In this document: piece after piece, positions 30,993-41,200 of the stretch
Position numbering within the stretch: the stretch's first letter is position 1
Layout: the number at the start of each line of letters is the position of its first letter
Source: Hyphomicrobium sp.
Lineage (GTDB): Bacteria; Pseudomonadota; Alphaproteobacteria; Rhizobiales; Hyphomicrobiaceae
Assembly: GCA_025458125.1 (NCBI GenBank)
Contig: JALOTA010000018.1
Location: 1-62,916, forward strand
Reading direction: 5' to 3'
DNA: 62,916 bases
The notes under the pieces: generated by a model
The model's database searches: none
What the model was told of the DNA's origin: nothing
The model's input: the letters and a program-made list of their open reading frames with translations, nothing else
Position numbers and translations under genes: made by a program

Positions 30993-31098
30993 TCGCGCGG
31001 GTGCAGAAACGGTTTCGTTCGAGACGCCGTGGCGCCGTTAACCGTCACTGAATAACACACCAACGCACTTTCGTGCCGTGTGGCAGGGGTCAGCGGTG

Positions 31099-31740
31099 AT
31101 GAGGGAGAAGCGGGGATCGAGCGTGCCTGTCGAATGCAGCCGCCGTGCAATTCTTGGCGGTGCCATCGCGCTGGCGGGGGTGAGCGCCTGTGGGTCAACC
31201 GGATGGACGGCACCGGCGCAGTGGTACATCGGGATCATTCCCGACGATCCCTATGACATCCGTATCGTCGATAAACTGCGCATCCCGGCAGCCTTCCACC
31301 GGCAGGTCGTCCCGTTCCGGGGGCCGGAGCCGCCTGGAACGCTCGTGATCGTGCGCGGCGACCGGTTCCTTTATGCCGTCGAGCCCGGCGGTCGGGCGCT
31401 GCGCTTCGGTATCTCCGTCGGCCGGCAGGGAATGGAATGGCAGGGCGACGCCGTTGTCGGCCGCAAAGCCCGCTGGCCAACGTGGACGCCGACGCCAAAC
31501 ATGCGTTCGCGCGACCCGTCTTTGCCGGCCAGCGTACCTGGCGGTCCGGCCAATCCGCTCGGAGCGCGGGCTCTGTATCTATTCCGGGATGGGAACGACA
31601 CGCTGTATCGAATCCACGGCACCAACCAACCGTCGAGCATCGGGAAAGCGGCGTCTTCGGGATGCATCCGGATGCTGGATGAACATATCTTCGAGTTGTT
31701 CGCCAGCGTGCCCGTGGGAACGCGGGTGGTCGTACGATAG
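31099..31740 (+). CDS. L,D-transpeptidase, predicted lipoprotein
   Basis: About 213 residues. The N-terminus has an SRRAILGGAIALAG stretch ending in a lipobox-like VSAC, so it could be a Tat-type lipoprotein. The YkuD site is complete: HGTNQPSSIGKAASSGCIRM. It shares with the 19.3-kb enzyme the block WPTWTPTPNM (WTPTPEM there) and the NPLGARALYL stretch, so the two are paralogues. An in-frame GTG at 31078 is an alternative start. The next gene on the other strand ends two bases after this stop. Confidence 0.87.
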   Translation: MREKRGSSVPVECSRRAILGGAIALAGVSACGSTGWTAPAQWYIGIIPDDPYDIRIVDKLRIPAAFHRQVVPFRGPEPPGTLVIVRGDRFLYAVEPGGRALRFGISVGRQGMEWQGDAVVGRKARWPTWTPTPNMRSRDPSLPASVPGGPANPLGARALYLFRDGNDTLYRIHGTNQPSSIGKAASSGCIRMLDEHIFELFASVPVGTRVVVR

Positions 31741-31742
31741 TC

Positions 31743-32291
31743 TCAATCTAACGCGCTGTCCGTGATCTTGCCGTCCCAGTAGAGCATTTCGACCTGAACG
31801 ATGGCGTTCGTGTCCTCGGCCGGCATGAATTCGACCATGACGTTGCGCGGACTCATGGGCACGAGGCGGCGATAAGTGACCGACCCGTCGCGATCGGTGA
31901 AGCGAAGAAGCTTCTTGCCGTAGTGCTTCTTTACCTTTTCTAGATCGCCTTCCCGGTAGAGGCACGCCCCGTACCCCGTGCACAGGCCGCCGCCTTTCAC
32001 GGCGACTATCAGCATCCGAACGCGGCCCGTCGCCTCATCGAAATAGACACCGAAGATATCGTTGGCGTGGAACGACATGTAGACCGGAACGCCGCCCGCG
32101 CCCTTGTTGACCATCTGAGGTTCTCCGAGCTGAGCGCGGACCTCGGCCGCCGTCATGCCCAGTTCGATGCCAGCGACACCGATGCCGCCCCGGATGAGGC
32201 CTTGGGTGACATCGCCCGCATGGACCGCCGGAAATGCGACGCTCAGCCCAGATGCGAAGGCGATTGCCGCGAGGCAGCTTCTCCAGGTCAT
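31743..32291 (-). CDS. Exported protein of unknown function
   Basis: 182 residues. Signal peptide (MTWRSCLAAIAFASGLSVAF), then a domain beginning IRGGIGVAGIELGMTAAEV, which resembles SmpA/OmlA-like or outer-membrane assembly lipoprotein folds in its 'G-I-x-x-G-M-T-x-x-E-V' start, although no lipobox is seen. Two Cys in GGGLCTGYGACLYREGD could pair. GGGAG seven bases before the ATG supports the start at 32291. It follows hisA on the same strand after 136 bases. Confidence 0.65.
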   Translation of the reverse strand: MTWRSCLAAIAFASGLSVAFPAVHAGDVTQGLIRGGIGVAGIELGMTAAEVRAQLGEPQMVNKGAGGVPVYMSFHANDIFGVYFDEATGRVRMLIVAVKGGGLCTGYGACLYREGDLEKVKKHYGKKLLRFTDRDGSVTYRRLVPMSPRNVMVEFMPAEDTNAIVQVEMLYWDGKITDSALD

Positions 32292-32427
32292 TGTTCCGCT
32301 CCCTTCACCTGACCGTCGCCGGTCCATACGCGATCATGGTCCCGACGATGTTTCGGCAGGAACACCAGGCCGCGATGATCGCCAGCGTACCATATAGCCC
32401 GGTCGATGATCTGAAACCTGGATGGTG

Positions 32428-33156
32428 TCAGGCAGCCGAGAGGACGGCCAGCGCTGCCGCGGGATCGATGCGGCCGTCATACAGGGCACGGCCGGTTATG
32501 GCCCCTTCCAGCAGGCGGTATTCCGGACGCATCAGCGCCTTGACGTCTTCGATGGAGGCAAGGCCGCCAGAAGCGATGACGGGAATGGCCGTTGAGCGGG
32601 CGAGTTCGGCCGTCGCGGGGAGATTGAGGCCCTTCAACACGCCGTCGCGCTCGATGTCGGTGTAGATGATCGCGGCCACACCGGCGTCCTCGAAACGCGC
32701 GGCCAGATCGATAGCGGTGAGTTCGGACGTTTCGGCCCAGCCTTCGACCGCGACCTTGCCGCCCTTGGCGTCGATACCAACGGCAATCCGGCCCGGAAAA
32801 AGACGGCATGCATCTTTGACGAGCGCGGGATCGCGCACAGCGACGGTTCCGAGTATGACGCGGCGAATGCCGCTGGCGAGCCACATCTCGATGGTGGCGA
32901 GATCGCGGATGCCTCCACCGAGTTGAACCGGCATCTTCACACGTTTCAGGATCGCATCGACAGCCGTAGCGTTGACCGGCTTACCGGCGAAGGCACCGTT
33001 CAGATCGACAACGTGAAGATAGGTGAAGCCCTGAGCTTCGAACGCCGCGGCCTGCGCGGCAGGATCATCATTGAATACGGTCGCCTGATCCATCTCGCCG
33101 AGCCGCAAGCGTACGCATTGACCGTCCTTGAGATCGATGGCCGGGAAAAGGATCAC
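32428..33156 (-). CDS. hisA: ProFAR isomerase HisA
   Basis: 242 residues, the (beta/alpha)8-barrel enzyme of the fourth step of histidine synthesis. N-terminal catalytic Asp in [14 protein letters not shown], the phosphate-binding motif [11 protein letters not shown] and second Asp in [12 protein letters not shown]. The start is a GTG with GAGAG four bases upstream. It is isolated here; in many Rhizobiales it lies in a hisB-hisH-hisA-hisF group, of which none is adjacent. Confidence 0.95.
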   Translation of the reverse strand: MILFPAIDLKDGQCVRLRLGEMDQATVFNDDPAAQAAAFEAQGFTYLHVVDLNGAFAGKPVNATAVDAILKRVKMPVQLGGGIRDLATIEMWLASGIRRVILGTVAVRDPALVKDACRLFPGRIAVGIDAKGGKVAVEGWAETSELTAIDLAARFEDAGVAAIIYTDIERDGVLKGLNLPATAELARSTAIPVIASGGLASIEDVKALMRPEYRLLEGAITGRALYDGRIDPAAALAVLSAA

Positions 33157-33190
33157 ATTTCTCTCGCTCGCCGCTGGCTGCGGTCATAAC

Positions 33191-33580
33191 ATGGCTGAAG
33201 TTGCGGGCGATCAATCGCGTTCCGTTGCGTTCGTCAAGCGTTCGACAGAGTTCCTGATGCCGCCGCCCTTCAAGACCCGCCCGACGCCGTCCTCTGCCGC
33301 GTTCAATACGGCCCGCTCCCTGACGGAGAAAGACGCCGTCGAAATCTGGATCGCGCGATGGCTTCGCGTGCGGCCCAAGGTTCTCATCACCCGTTATGCG
33401 TGCGACCCGAGGCGCATCTACGAAATCTGGGAAGGTACGCGCTATCCGCACGCGCGAGACAAAGCACTCACTGAGTTTTCCACACGCTATCCACAGCTCG
33501 CCGGTCACGTCGATTGCAGCCCACACAAGCGGCTGCCGCTGCGCACCCGCAGTCCGGACCAGCTTTCTCTGTTCGGCTGA
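33191..33580 (+). CDS. Hypothetical protein, possible helix-turn-helix
   Basis: 129 residues of no known family. The middle (SLTEKDAVEIWIARWLRVRP, then RRIYEIWEGTRYP) has the helical spacing of a DNA-binding domain and many basic residues. It is divergent from hisA by 34 bases. No ribosome-binding site is obvious, so the start (ATG 33191) is uncertain; the frame is open back to 33128. Confidence 0.5.
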   Translation: MAEVAGDQSRSVAFVKRSTEFLMPPPFKTRPTPSSAAFNTARSLTEKDAVEIWIARWLRVRPKVLITRYACDPRRIYEIWEGTRYPHARDKALTEFSTRYPQLAGHVDCSPHKRLPLRTRSPDQLSLFG

Positions 33581-33783
33581 TACAAGACCACCATACAACT
33601 AGCTAATTCTCTGTTTTTACTGCGGTATTTTTTTCGCCGCAGCCAAAGAGAACAAAATCAGAACTTTTGCTGGACCAAGCCCGCGATTCACCGCATGTTC
33701 TTCCTATGTTCCCGGCCATGGAGCCGCCCCCGCGTTCCCCGTAAGATAGCGTCAGCCCCCTCCTCCAGCCCAAGGAGCCCCCG

Positions 33784-34155
33784 ATGCGCACCTACCTCGT
33801 GTCCTACGATCTCGCCAAGCCGCACCTCACGAAGCACGTCGTCGCCCAAGCTATCATGAGCCTCGGCTCAAGCTGGGCACGTCCCCTGGAGAACACCTGG
33901 TACGTGCGCTCGGAGGAAAGCGAAGAAACGCTCGAAGCCTGGCTCAGCCGCTATCTCGAGGCCGAAGACGGCCTCCTGATCCAGCCGGTGAAAGAAGAAG
34001 CCGTCATGACCAACACGTCGCTGCGCTGGTTCCGTCAGCGCCGCGCCGGCATCGACGTCGCCGAGCATACGAACGTCATTGCCTTCCCGGTCATTGCCCC
34101 TCTGGCCACCGAGCGGGCGGACGAGCCGGAACTGCCTTTCGCAACCGCCTGTTGA
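33784..34155 (+). CDS. Cas2/SinR-like ferredoxin-fold protein, not in a CRISPR locus
   Basis: 123 residues. The first 85 match the SinR-like family related to Cas2: N-terminal strand MRTYLVSYDLAKP with the conserved Tyr-Asp, a helix, then ENTWYVRSEESEETLE and DGLLIQPVKEE. True Cas2 proteins use the Asp after the first strand for metal binding; this protein has it (SYDL). The tail from about residue 86 is unique. There is no CRISPR repeat or other cas gene near, so it is probably a housekeeping or toxin-type relative. A terminator follows. Confidence 0.7.
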   Translation: MRTYLVSYDLAKPHLTKHVVAQAIMSLGSSWARPLENTWYVRSEESEETLEAWLSRYLEAEDGLLIQPVKEEAVMTNTSLRWFRQRRAGIDVAEHTNVIAFPVIAPLATERADEPELPFATAC

Positions 34156-34289
34156 GTTCGTATCTGACGTTCACCCTTTCGACTGCCCAGTCGAACATGC
34201 CGTCTCGCCTCTCTCTCCCGCGGGGATTGTATCTCCCCGTCCAACGAGCGCGACGGCCCCTCCGCTTCTCCCCCGAAGCGGCTAAACGA

Positions 34290-34326
34290 GGCCGGATCCT
34301 CTGCCCAGGGTCCGGCCTTTTGTTTT
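34290..34326 (+). terminator. Intrinsic terminator
   Basis: A ten-base-pair stem (34290-34299 with 34308-34317, one G-T pair) and a T-rich tail TTTTGTTTT. It ends the Cas2/SinR-like gene and lies just ahead of the ispG stop codon on the other strand. Confidence 0.75.
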
Positions 34327-34335
34327 CCGTTGAGC

Positions 34336-35625
34336 CTATCCCACAGCTTCGGGTTTCGCCTTGGCCGTCAGGCGCTGGCCTTTCGGCGCACCGCGGGCGA
34401 AACGGGCTTCGATGTATTCTTCGACGAGCGACTTGAACTCGTCGGCGATGCGCGGGCCGCGCAGGGTCGTGAACTTCTCGCCGTCGACGAAAATCGGCGC
34501 GGCGGGCGCCTCGCCTGTTCCGGGCAGCGAGATGCCGATGTCGGCGTGCTTGGATTCTCCGGGACCGTTGACGATGCAGCCCATCACCGCAAGGTTCAGG
34601 TTCTCGACGCCGGGATAGCGAGTCTTCCAGTCGGGCATCCGGTCACGGATCATGTCCTGGACGTCACGGGCGAGTTCCTGGAACGTCGTGGACGTCGTTC
34701 GACCGCAACCCGGACACGCGGCTACGACTGGCACGAAGGCGCGGAACCCCATCGTCTGCAGGAGTTCCTGGGCGGCGCGCACTTCCAACGTCCGGTCGCC
34801 TCCCGGTTCGGGTGTGAGGGAAAAGCGAATGGTATCGCCGATACCTTTCTGAAGCAGGATGCCGATCGCGGCCGAGGAGGCCACGATGCCCTTCGACCCC
34901 ATGCCGGCCTCCGTCAGGCCGAGATGGAGGGCGTAGTTGCAGCGGACGGCGAGCATTTCGTAGCAGGCGATGAGATCCTGCACGGCGGACACCTTGGCCG
35001 AGATAATGATCCGGTCGGCGCCGAGCCCCAATTCCTCGGCGCGGGCTGCCGAAAGCAGGGCGGACTGGACCATGGCTTCCCGCATCACTTCGCGGGCCTC
35101 TCTGGGATTAGGGGACGCCGCGTTCTCGTCCATCAGATGAGTCAGGAGTTCCTGGTCGAGCGACCCCCAGTTGACGCCGATGCGGACTGGCTTGCCGTAG
35201 CGCAGCGCCAATTCGATGATCGCGGAGAACTGGCGGTCGCGCTTGTCCTTGAAGCCGACGTTGCCCGGATTAATGCGATACTTGTCGAGCGCTTCCGCGC
35301 AGGCCGGGTTCTCTGCCAGCAGCTTGTGACCAATGTAATGGAAGTCTCCGACGAGCGGCACGTCAATTCCGCGCTTCAAAAGGCGTTCCTTGATATGCGG
35401 AACGGCCTTGGCGGCTTCGTCGCGATCGACGGTGATCCTAACGATCTCCGAGCCCGCGCGTGCGAGGTCGGCGACCTGCCCGACCGTGCTCTGGATGTCA
35501 GCCGTGTCGGTGTTGGTCATCGACTGGACCACCACAGGCGCTCCGCCGCCGACGATGACCCGTCCAACCGGCACGGCAACCGATAGGCGCCGGGGTGCTA
35601 GCGAAAGACTGCCGTCGGAAGTCAT
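34336..35625 (-). CDS. ispG: 4-hydroxy-3-methylbut-2-enyl diphosphate synthase IspG
   Basis: 429 residues, the [4Fe-4S] enzyme of the non-mevalonate isoprenoid pathway that feeds carotenoid, bacteriochlorophyll phytyl and quinone synthesis. The TIM-barrel region ([15 protein letters not shown], then DFHYIGHKL) and the cluster Cys in [13 protein letters not shown] and [12 protein letters not shown] are all present. The ATG at 35625 is preceded by AGGGA. The frame extends upstream to 35676 without family similarity. It reads in the same direction as zur-znuC-znuB, 106 bases after znuB. Confidence 0.95.
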   Translation of the reverse strand: MTSDGSLSLAPRRLSVAVPVGRVIVGGGAPVVVQSMTNTDTADIQSTVGQVADLARAGSEIVRITVDRDEAAKAVPHIKERLLKRGIDVPLVGDFHYIGHKLLAENPACAEALDKYRINPGNVGFKDKRDRQFSAIIELALRYGKPVRIGVNWGSLDQELLTHLMDENAASPNPREAREVMREAMVQSALLSAARAEELGLGADRIIISAKVSAVQDLIACYEMLAVRCNYALHLGLTEAGMGSKGIVASSAAIGILLQKGIGDTIRFSLTPEPGGDRTLEVRAAQELLQTMGFRAFVPVVAACPGCGRTTSTTFQELARDVQDMIRDRMPDWKTRYPGVENLNLAVMGCIVNGPGESKHADIGISLPGTGEAPAAPIFVDGEKFTTLRGPRIADEFKSLVEEYIEARFARGAPKGQRLTAKAKPEAVG

Positions 35626-35731
35626 GAAGTCGTCCCTGTTTCCATTGCCGGCTCGACCGCACAGGTGGTCACGCACCTTTTTCCTAGCTTATGAGGGGCT
35701 TCTCCGCCAGCCGGACGGACACGCTTGCAGA

Positions 35732-36520
35732 TCACCGGCGGGCGGATATTGCGAGAGACAATCCCGCGATCAAAGACATGCATAGCACGATCGCCGGCCC
35801 GCCCGGAGCATCCGCTCCGGCCGAAAGCGCCAGACCGAGCGCGACACTGGCCGAGCCGACGATGCCGGCCCCCATAACGAGCCCTTCGGGTGTCGCCGCG
35901 AACGGACGAGCCGCAACGACAGGTACGATCAGGAAGGCGATGGCCAGCAGGATCCCCACGATCTTCATGGCGATGGCTATGACAAGGGCAAGCACGACAA
36001 TGAAGGCGGCCCGGACCCGGCGGCTCGGCACGCCTTCGGCCGAAGCCAGTTCTTCATGCACGGCGACGCGCAGCAGCGGCTGCCAGAGCCAGTACATCAC
36101 GCCGAGCACGATCACGGCGCCGCCGTAGATCAGCCAGAGGTCCGACTGCGTGACGGCAAAGACATCGCCGAACAGGTAGCCCATCAGATCGACGGACGGC
36201 CCGGCAAGAACGGTGGTAGCAATGACGCCCAAGGCCAGCGTGCCGTGGTGCGTCAGTCCCAGAATCGCATCGAGCGGTACAAGCTTCTGCCGGCCAAGAA
36301 TGATCAGCAGGCCGGCCACCGCCAGCGTCGTGATAACGACGCTCACGGTGACGTCGATATTGAGCAGGAGACCAAGCGCCACGCCGACGAGGCTCGCCTG
36401 CGCGACGGTTTCGCCGAAGTACGCCATCCGGTTCCAGACCAGTACGGCGCCGAGCGGGGCTGCAATGATCGCCAGGCCGATGCCGGCGGCCAGGGCGCGG
36501 AGAAGAAACGGTTCGATCAC
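35732..36520 (-). CDS. znuB: Zinc ABC transporter permease ZnuB
   Basis: 262 residues, integral membrane subunit with seven to eight helices of the ABC-3 family. Family motifs include AYFGETVAQASLVGVALG and PLDAILGLTHHG, the Gly-rich cytoplasmic coupling loop ASAEGVPSRR, and PVVAARPFAATP. The start is the GTG at 36520, which overlaps the znuC stop by four bases (GTGA); the long upstream frame to 36706 is only the znuC antiphase. The pair is translationally coupled. Confidence 0.93.
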   Translation of the reverse strand: MIEPFLLRALAAGIGLAIIAAPLGAVLVWNRMAYFGETVAQASLVGVALGLLLNIDVTVSVVITTLAVAGLLIILGRQKLVPLDAILGLTHHGTLALGVIATTVLAGPSVDLMGYLFGDVFAVTQSDLWLIYGGAVIVLGVMYWLWQPLLRVAVHEELASAEGVPSRRVRAAFIVVLALVIAIAMKIVGILLAIAFLIVPVVAARPFAATPEGLVMGAGIVGSASVALGLALSAGADAPGGPAIVLCMSLIAGLSLAISARR

Positions 36521-37407
36521 GGGGCCCCATCGTGGTCGTGGCCGGTTGCAGGAAGTGCCCGGCCATCGAGGCCGTGCGCGTGGTCGTGATGGTGCCGGTA
36601 GACCCCGAATGCCCGCGCTGTATCGGGCCCGAAAAGCCGCATGTATTCGGGGTGCTGGGCAACGGTCTCGGGCACGCCCGAGCAGCAGATGTGGCGGTTG
36701 AGACAAAGCACGCGGTCGCTTTGCGCCATGACGACGTGCAGATCGTGCGAGACGAGCAGCACGCCGATGCCGCGCTTGGCGCGCAAATCCCCGATCAGGG
36801 CGTAGAGGTCAGCTTCGCCGTTGTAGTCAACGCCCCGGACCGGCTCGTCGAGGACCAGGAGATCGGGATCGGTGGCCAGCGCGCGGGCCAGCAGAACACG
36901 CTGCAGTTCGCCACCCGATAACTCGCTCAACTGCTGATCGATGCACCGCGCGGCGCCGACTTCCGAGAGAACGGCCAGCAGGGCCTGCCGGTCCAAGTTG
37001 TGACCGAGGCAAAGAAATCGGGAAACCGTCATCGGGAGGGCGCGGTCGATGTCGAACCGCTGCGGGACATAACCGATCTTCAAGCCGTCGACTTTGCTGA
37101 TCTCGCCCCCGGTGAGATCCTGCACGCCGAGCAGGGCGCGCACCAGACTTGTCTTGCCCGATCCGTTCGGGCCGATCAGGGTCACGATCTCGCCTGGGTG
37201 GATATCCACGTCGATGTGATCGAGGACCAGCCGGTCTCCGCGCTTCAGGGTCAGAGCGCGGGCGCTGATCAAAGCGGTCGTATCGAATGCCGCGGCCTGG
37301 CCGTGGTCATGACCACAACCGCAGGCATCGCCATCGCCGTGGCTGTGAGGGTGGTGATGGCCGCTTCCTGGCTCTGCGGGCCCGGCGTGTGGCGACGCGC
37401 CGTTCAT
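36517..37407 (-). CDS. znuC: Zinc ABC transporter ATPase ZnuC
   Basis: 296 residues. Walker A LIGPNGSGKTSLVRAL, signature LSGGELQRVLLARAL, Walker B DLLVLDEPVRGVD, and the H-loop SHDLHVVM. It carries extra His-rich ends: GHHHPHSHGDGDACGCGHDHG near the N-terminus and HHHDHAHG... TGHDHDG at the C-terminus, probably zinc-buffering; the C-terminal kind is known in some ZnuC. ATG 37407 has GAGAGG eight bases upstream; the frame also extends to 37455. It lies 28 bases after zur. Confidence 0.92.
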   Translation of the reverse strand: MNGASPHAGPAEPGSGHHHPHSHGDGDACGCGHDHGQAAAFDTTALISARALTLKRGDRLVLDHIDVDIHPGEIVTLIGPNGSGKTSLVRALLGVQDLTGGEISKVDGLKIGYVPQRFDIDRALPMTVSRFLCLGHNLDRQALLAVLSEVGAARCIDQQLSELSGGELQRVLLARALATDPDLLVLDEPVRGVDYNGEADLYALIGDLRAKRGIGVLLVSHDLHVVMAQSDRVLCLNRHICCSGVPETVAQHPEYMRLFGPDTARAFGVYRHHHDHAHGLDGRALPATGHDHDGAP

Positions 37408-37435
37408 TTCGTCGACCTCTCTCGCGTTTGGCGGT

Positions 37436-37966
37436 TCAGCCTTCACCGGCCGCACAGCGGGGGCACAGCCCCTGGACTTCGACGAATTTCACGCGGGGCG
37501 CGAACTTGGCTCCGCGAGCCGCTTCGCCGATCAGGTCGAAAATGCGCTGGCCATCGACTTCTCCGACCGCGCCGCACTTTTCGCACGACAGGAATATGGG
37601 CCGCCGGCCCTTGCTCGTGTGATCGGTCCGGCGGCAGGCGAAGAAAGCGTTTTTGCTCTCCAGCCGGTGAATGACCCCCGCGTCGAGGAGTGCGTCGATC
37701 GCCCGATAGATCGAGATCGGCGCGACGCGGGTGCCCTTTTCGGCCAGCCGCGCCAGGATTTCGTAAGCGCCGATGGAGGCGTGCGTGGCGGCGATTTCCT
37801 CGAAAACCTGCTGGCGCAGCTTGGTGAAGCGGAGATTCTTGTCGGCGAAGACCTTTGCCGCCCTTTCCACGGTCTGCGCGATCTTCTTGGCGGTCTGCTG
37901 ATCAGGATTGGGGAACGGGGACCGTTGGGAAGCGTCAGCCTTCACGGGTACCTGAGTTTCGCTCAT
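37436..37966 (-). CDS. zur: Zinc uptake regulator Zur (Fur family)
   Basis: 176 residues. The winged helix is NLRFTKLRQQVFEEIAATHA and PISIYRAIDALLDAGVIHRL; the dimer/metal part has the structural zinc Cys pairs CEKCG and CPRC. A Zur assignment rather than Fur rests on the operon (zur-znuC-znuB) and on the Zur-like box 58 bases upstream. The ATG at 37966 begins MSETQVPVK; the longer frame up to 38068 would cover the box and is rejected. Confidence 0.9.
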   Translation of the reverse strand: MSETQVPVKADASQRSPFPNPDQQTAKKIAQTVERAAKVFADKNLRFTKLRQQVFEEIAATHASIGAYEILARLAEKGTRVAPISIYRAIDALLDAGVIHRLESKNAFFACRRTDHTSKGRRPIFLSCEKCGAVGEVDGQRIFDLIGEAARGAKFAPRVKFVEVQGLCPRCAAGEG

Positions 37967-38024
37967 GTCACTGCCTGTTGCGGCCGGGATCGCGAACCCG
38001 GGACCTGTGAGTAGCGCCGATGAA

Positions 38025-38037
38025 GTTACAATATAAC
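38025..38037 (-). promoter_or_regulatory. Zur-like operator of the zur-znuC-znuB operon
   Basis: GTTACAATATAAC is a palindrome with the same GTTA-N-TATAAC core as the box at 18139. It is 58 bases before the zur start and implies autoregulation. It lies in a 313-base gap between zur (37967) and the next gene (38280), where I see no gene. Part of this gap, 38095-38165, is AT-rich and could hold the opposite promoter. Confidence 0.7.
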
Positions 38038-38279
38038 AACGGTGAGCCGCTTTGCCCATAGGTTCCAAGCCGCCATCAGTCTGGCTGCGACGCCTCGTGA
38101 ATAAACTTTAATTCATGGCCGGGGGCCGGCGCCGCAATTTGGACGCCGTAAATCCCTGAATTAACTCCGCGCGCGACGGATCGGCGGCTCGAGCCCGTTT
38201 GACTTCTCGACAATGGGGTCCGCCGTCCAACCGCTCTCGTCCGTGCGGCCGCGCGGAGTGAAAGACCGGGGATCCAGAG

Positions 38280-41200
38280 ATGGCTGCAGATGCTGTTCCG
38301 ACACCAGGCACCGAACCGGGCGCTTGGTCCAACCTCACGTCTCTCGATCCCGGCGCCCTTCAGTCCTTATCGGGCCGAATTTTCGCGGGCGTGGCGTTGC
38401 TGCTGGCGCTGGCCGCGCTGTACCGGGTCCTGCCGCGAATCTTGAAAGCCATCGAAGACGTCTTTTTCAGCAACTGGCGGCTGGCGCTCCTGGGCACCAC
38501 CGGCATCGTGCTGTCGCTGGCTTCGGGCTGGACGACATGGGACGGCATGCGGAACTTCACGAACGAGCCGGTGCTGTCGTTCATGGTCACCTTCGGCATT
38601 CAGGGGATCATGCTCATCATTGCATGGCTGATCGGCGAGAGCTTCGCCACCGGCATGAGCCAGAGGGCGGACCGGCAGGACGGCTCGCTTCCGCGCGTGG
38701 CTCAGGCCGCAGCCGGCGGTCTGACCGGCGTGCTTCTGTTTCTGGCGCTCGGCTATCTTTTCGTCCGCTTCGTGCTCGGTGGATTCGGGGACGGCGGGGC
38801 TGGCGGTGCCGCGGCGATCGCAGACAGCGACAGCATTCTCATCATGGCGACCGGATTTCTCGCCGCTGCGCTCGTGGTCCTCTATTCGGCCAGCGACGTG
38901 GTGAAACCTTACCTGCAGTCGGCGCGCGTCATCACGAAGAATGCCATGCTCTGGGTCATGTTTCTGGCCTGCATGGCATCGTCGGTCTTCTTTTCTTTCG
39001 ACAGCCGCTTCAATGCCATTTTCCCCAAAGACGAGCGCGTCCGAGCGGCGGAGCTTCGCGCACAGAACCAAGTCGGTGGCATTGTCGCGGACATAGGGCA
39101 GACGATCGAAACGCGCCGCAACGAAGCGGCCGAGGCGCTATTCCGTTCGCAGGAGTGGCTGGCCTATGAAAAGCAACTCGACAAGCTGGCGGACGCCTCA
39201 CGCGGCGCGGAGAAGCTGATCGAAGCGTACTACGTCGATCAAATGGAAGAGCGGCGCCGTGCGATTGCCGAGCAGCAGGAGCGCATCGCCACGGCCGAGG
39301 GGAGCCAATCGGGTCTCGCCCTCAAGAAGGCCGCGCTGACGGAAGAAGTTGCCCGGCTCGAGGCGGAGCGGCCGGCCCTCGCCGCCGAACTGCAGACGAA
39401 AAAAGGCGACCTGGATGCCCGCGCCAAGGAAGTCGATGCGAAACGCGTGGAAGCCATGGCGGAAGAGAAGGGTGTCGAAGGAACCCTCAAGGTCGGCCGC
39501 GGCCAGATCTATCGTCAGCGCATGAGCGAACTCGACAAGCTCCAGGACTACTACAAGATCGGCGAGCAGCGCGTGAAGGATGCGCAGAAGCGTCTGGATG
39601 AGACATCGACCCGGATCAATGCCATCAAGCAGGAACTCGCCGGGATCGACGGCAGCCTTGCCAAGCTCAAGGGAGAGGCAGAGACCGCACAACAGCGGAT
39701 TGCGTCCGCCGGCAGTGCCGACCAGACGGCCGCGGTCGTGAAGGTCGATCCTGCCCGCGTGCTGCCGGAGTTCGAAGCGGCGCTCATGGCATTCCGCCAG
39801 AAGCCGGGCGCCGATACGCTGACCTCGGTGCACGAACAATGCACGCAGCTTCTCAACGCCATGACCTCGGCGCCCACGACCAGCCAGCGCGTTGCCGGCA
39901 TCGATTGCGATCCCAATCGCGCACAAGAGGCGGCCGCGGCGGTGCTATCGCTCAATGCCGGTGCGCAAATCTTCGCGGCCACCTGCGCGGGCGGCGAAAA
40001 GCTCAACGCCAACAAATCGGCGGATGAGCTTCTTGGGTTCGCGCGCCGCTGCCTCGCCGACAGCGGGCTGCCCTCGGCGGATACCGATGGACTTCGGACC
40101 AAGATCAACTTCATCGAACTCAACCGCGACGACAAGGCTCACAACTTCGTCGTGTCGATTAACGCTTTCCAGGACGGCAATCGCCTGGCCTATCTGGCGT
40201 TGGCGATCGCCATCGCCATCGATAGCCTGATCTTCATGTCGGGCTTGTTCGGCGCAAACGCCGTGCGGTCGCCCCTTTCGGACGTTCCGACCTTCAAATC
40301 GCGCACCGCCGAACAACTCGAAGGGATCATCGAGAACGCGCTTCTGCCCGATACGTTCGACACAGCGCGCGTTACCCTCTCAGCCATGCGGCCGATCACC
40401 AACGATCGCGGCTTCATGGCGGAGGTTCGGCCGGAGCGGCTGGATCCGCAGAGTGCCGGCCGTGTCCTGGGCGTGCTGAATGCCGGAGCGACGATCCATG
40501 CCGTCGAGTACGACCCGGCCGAAGACAGGTATCTGGTTCGAGCGGAACTGTTCGAGTTCCTTTCAGGCGTCTCGAAGAAATCCTTTCACGCGAACGCCCA
40601 TCACGCGACGCTCGCGGAAATGGAGAAGACCGTTGCGGTCGCCCTGCTGCCGGACATTCCCCAAAGCATCGATATCGTGTTCTCCTACATGCACCCGATC
40701 ACCGAGAAGCATGGCTTCATGGCGGAGATCAAGCTTGGCGACGTTGGAGCCGATGCGGACAAGCGCATCGTGCGGCAGGTTCTGAACGCGGGATCGGTTC
40801 ATCAGCGCGTGCAGAGAACGGACACCGACCCTCTGCACTTTTTCATTCATCGCGACCTTTATCAGACCCTGGCGCGGCTCCGGGCTCGCAGCATGTATTC
40901 ACCGGCACCCGGATGGGGCGGCCGTCGCGAGGAATTGCGCGACGGCGGTTCGGCGACCGCGCTCGATGCGGCTCAGCCGAGACTGGAGCACCTTGGCTCA
41001 GAAAATGCGGCCGGACCGGCGGAAGACACACCAGCGGATAATGCCCTGGAACAGGTCGCCATCCGCAATCGCCTCCTGATGTCCATGGGGCTGGCCCCCT
41101 CGGCCTACACCGATCTCGTGCGCAGCGGGGCTCTGCCGCACGCCCAGGCACTCGGAGACCAGTTGCGCCGCCTATGCCAGGACCCGTTGATGGGGCCGCA

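Noticed and set aside
33784-34330. CRISPR locus around the Cas2-like gene
   Set aside because: No direct repeats with spacers and no other cas gene nearby.
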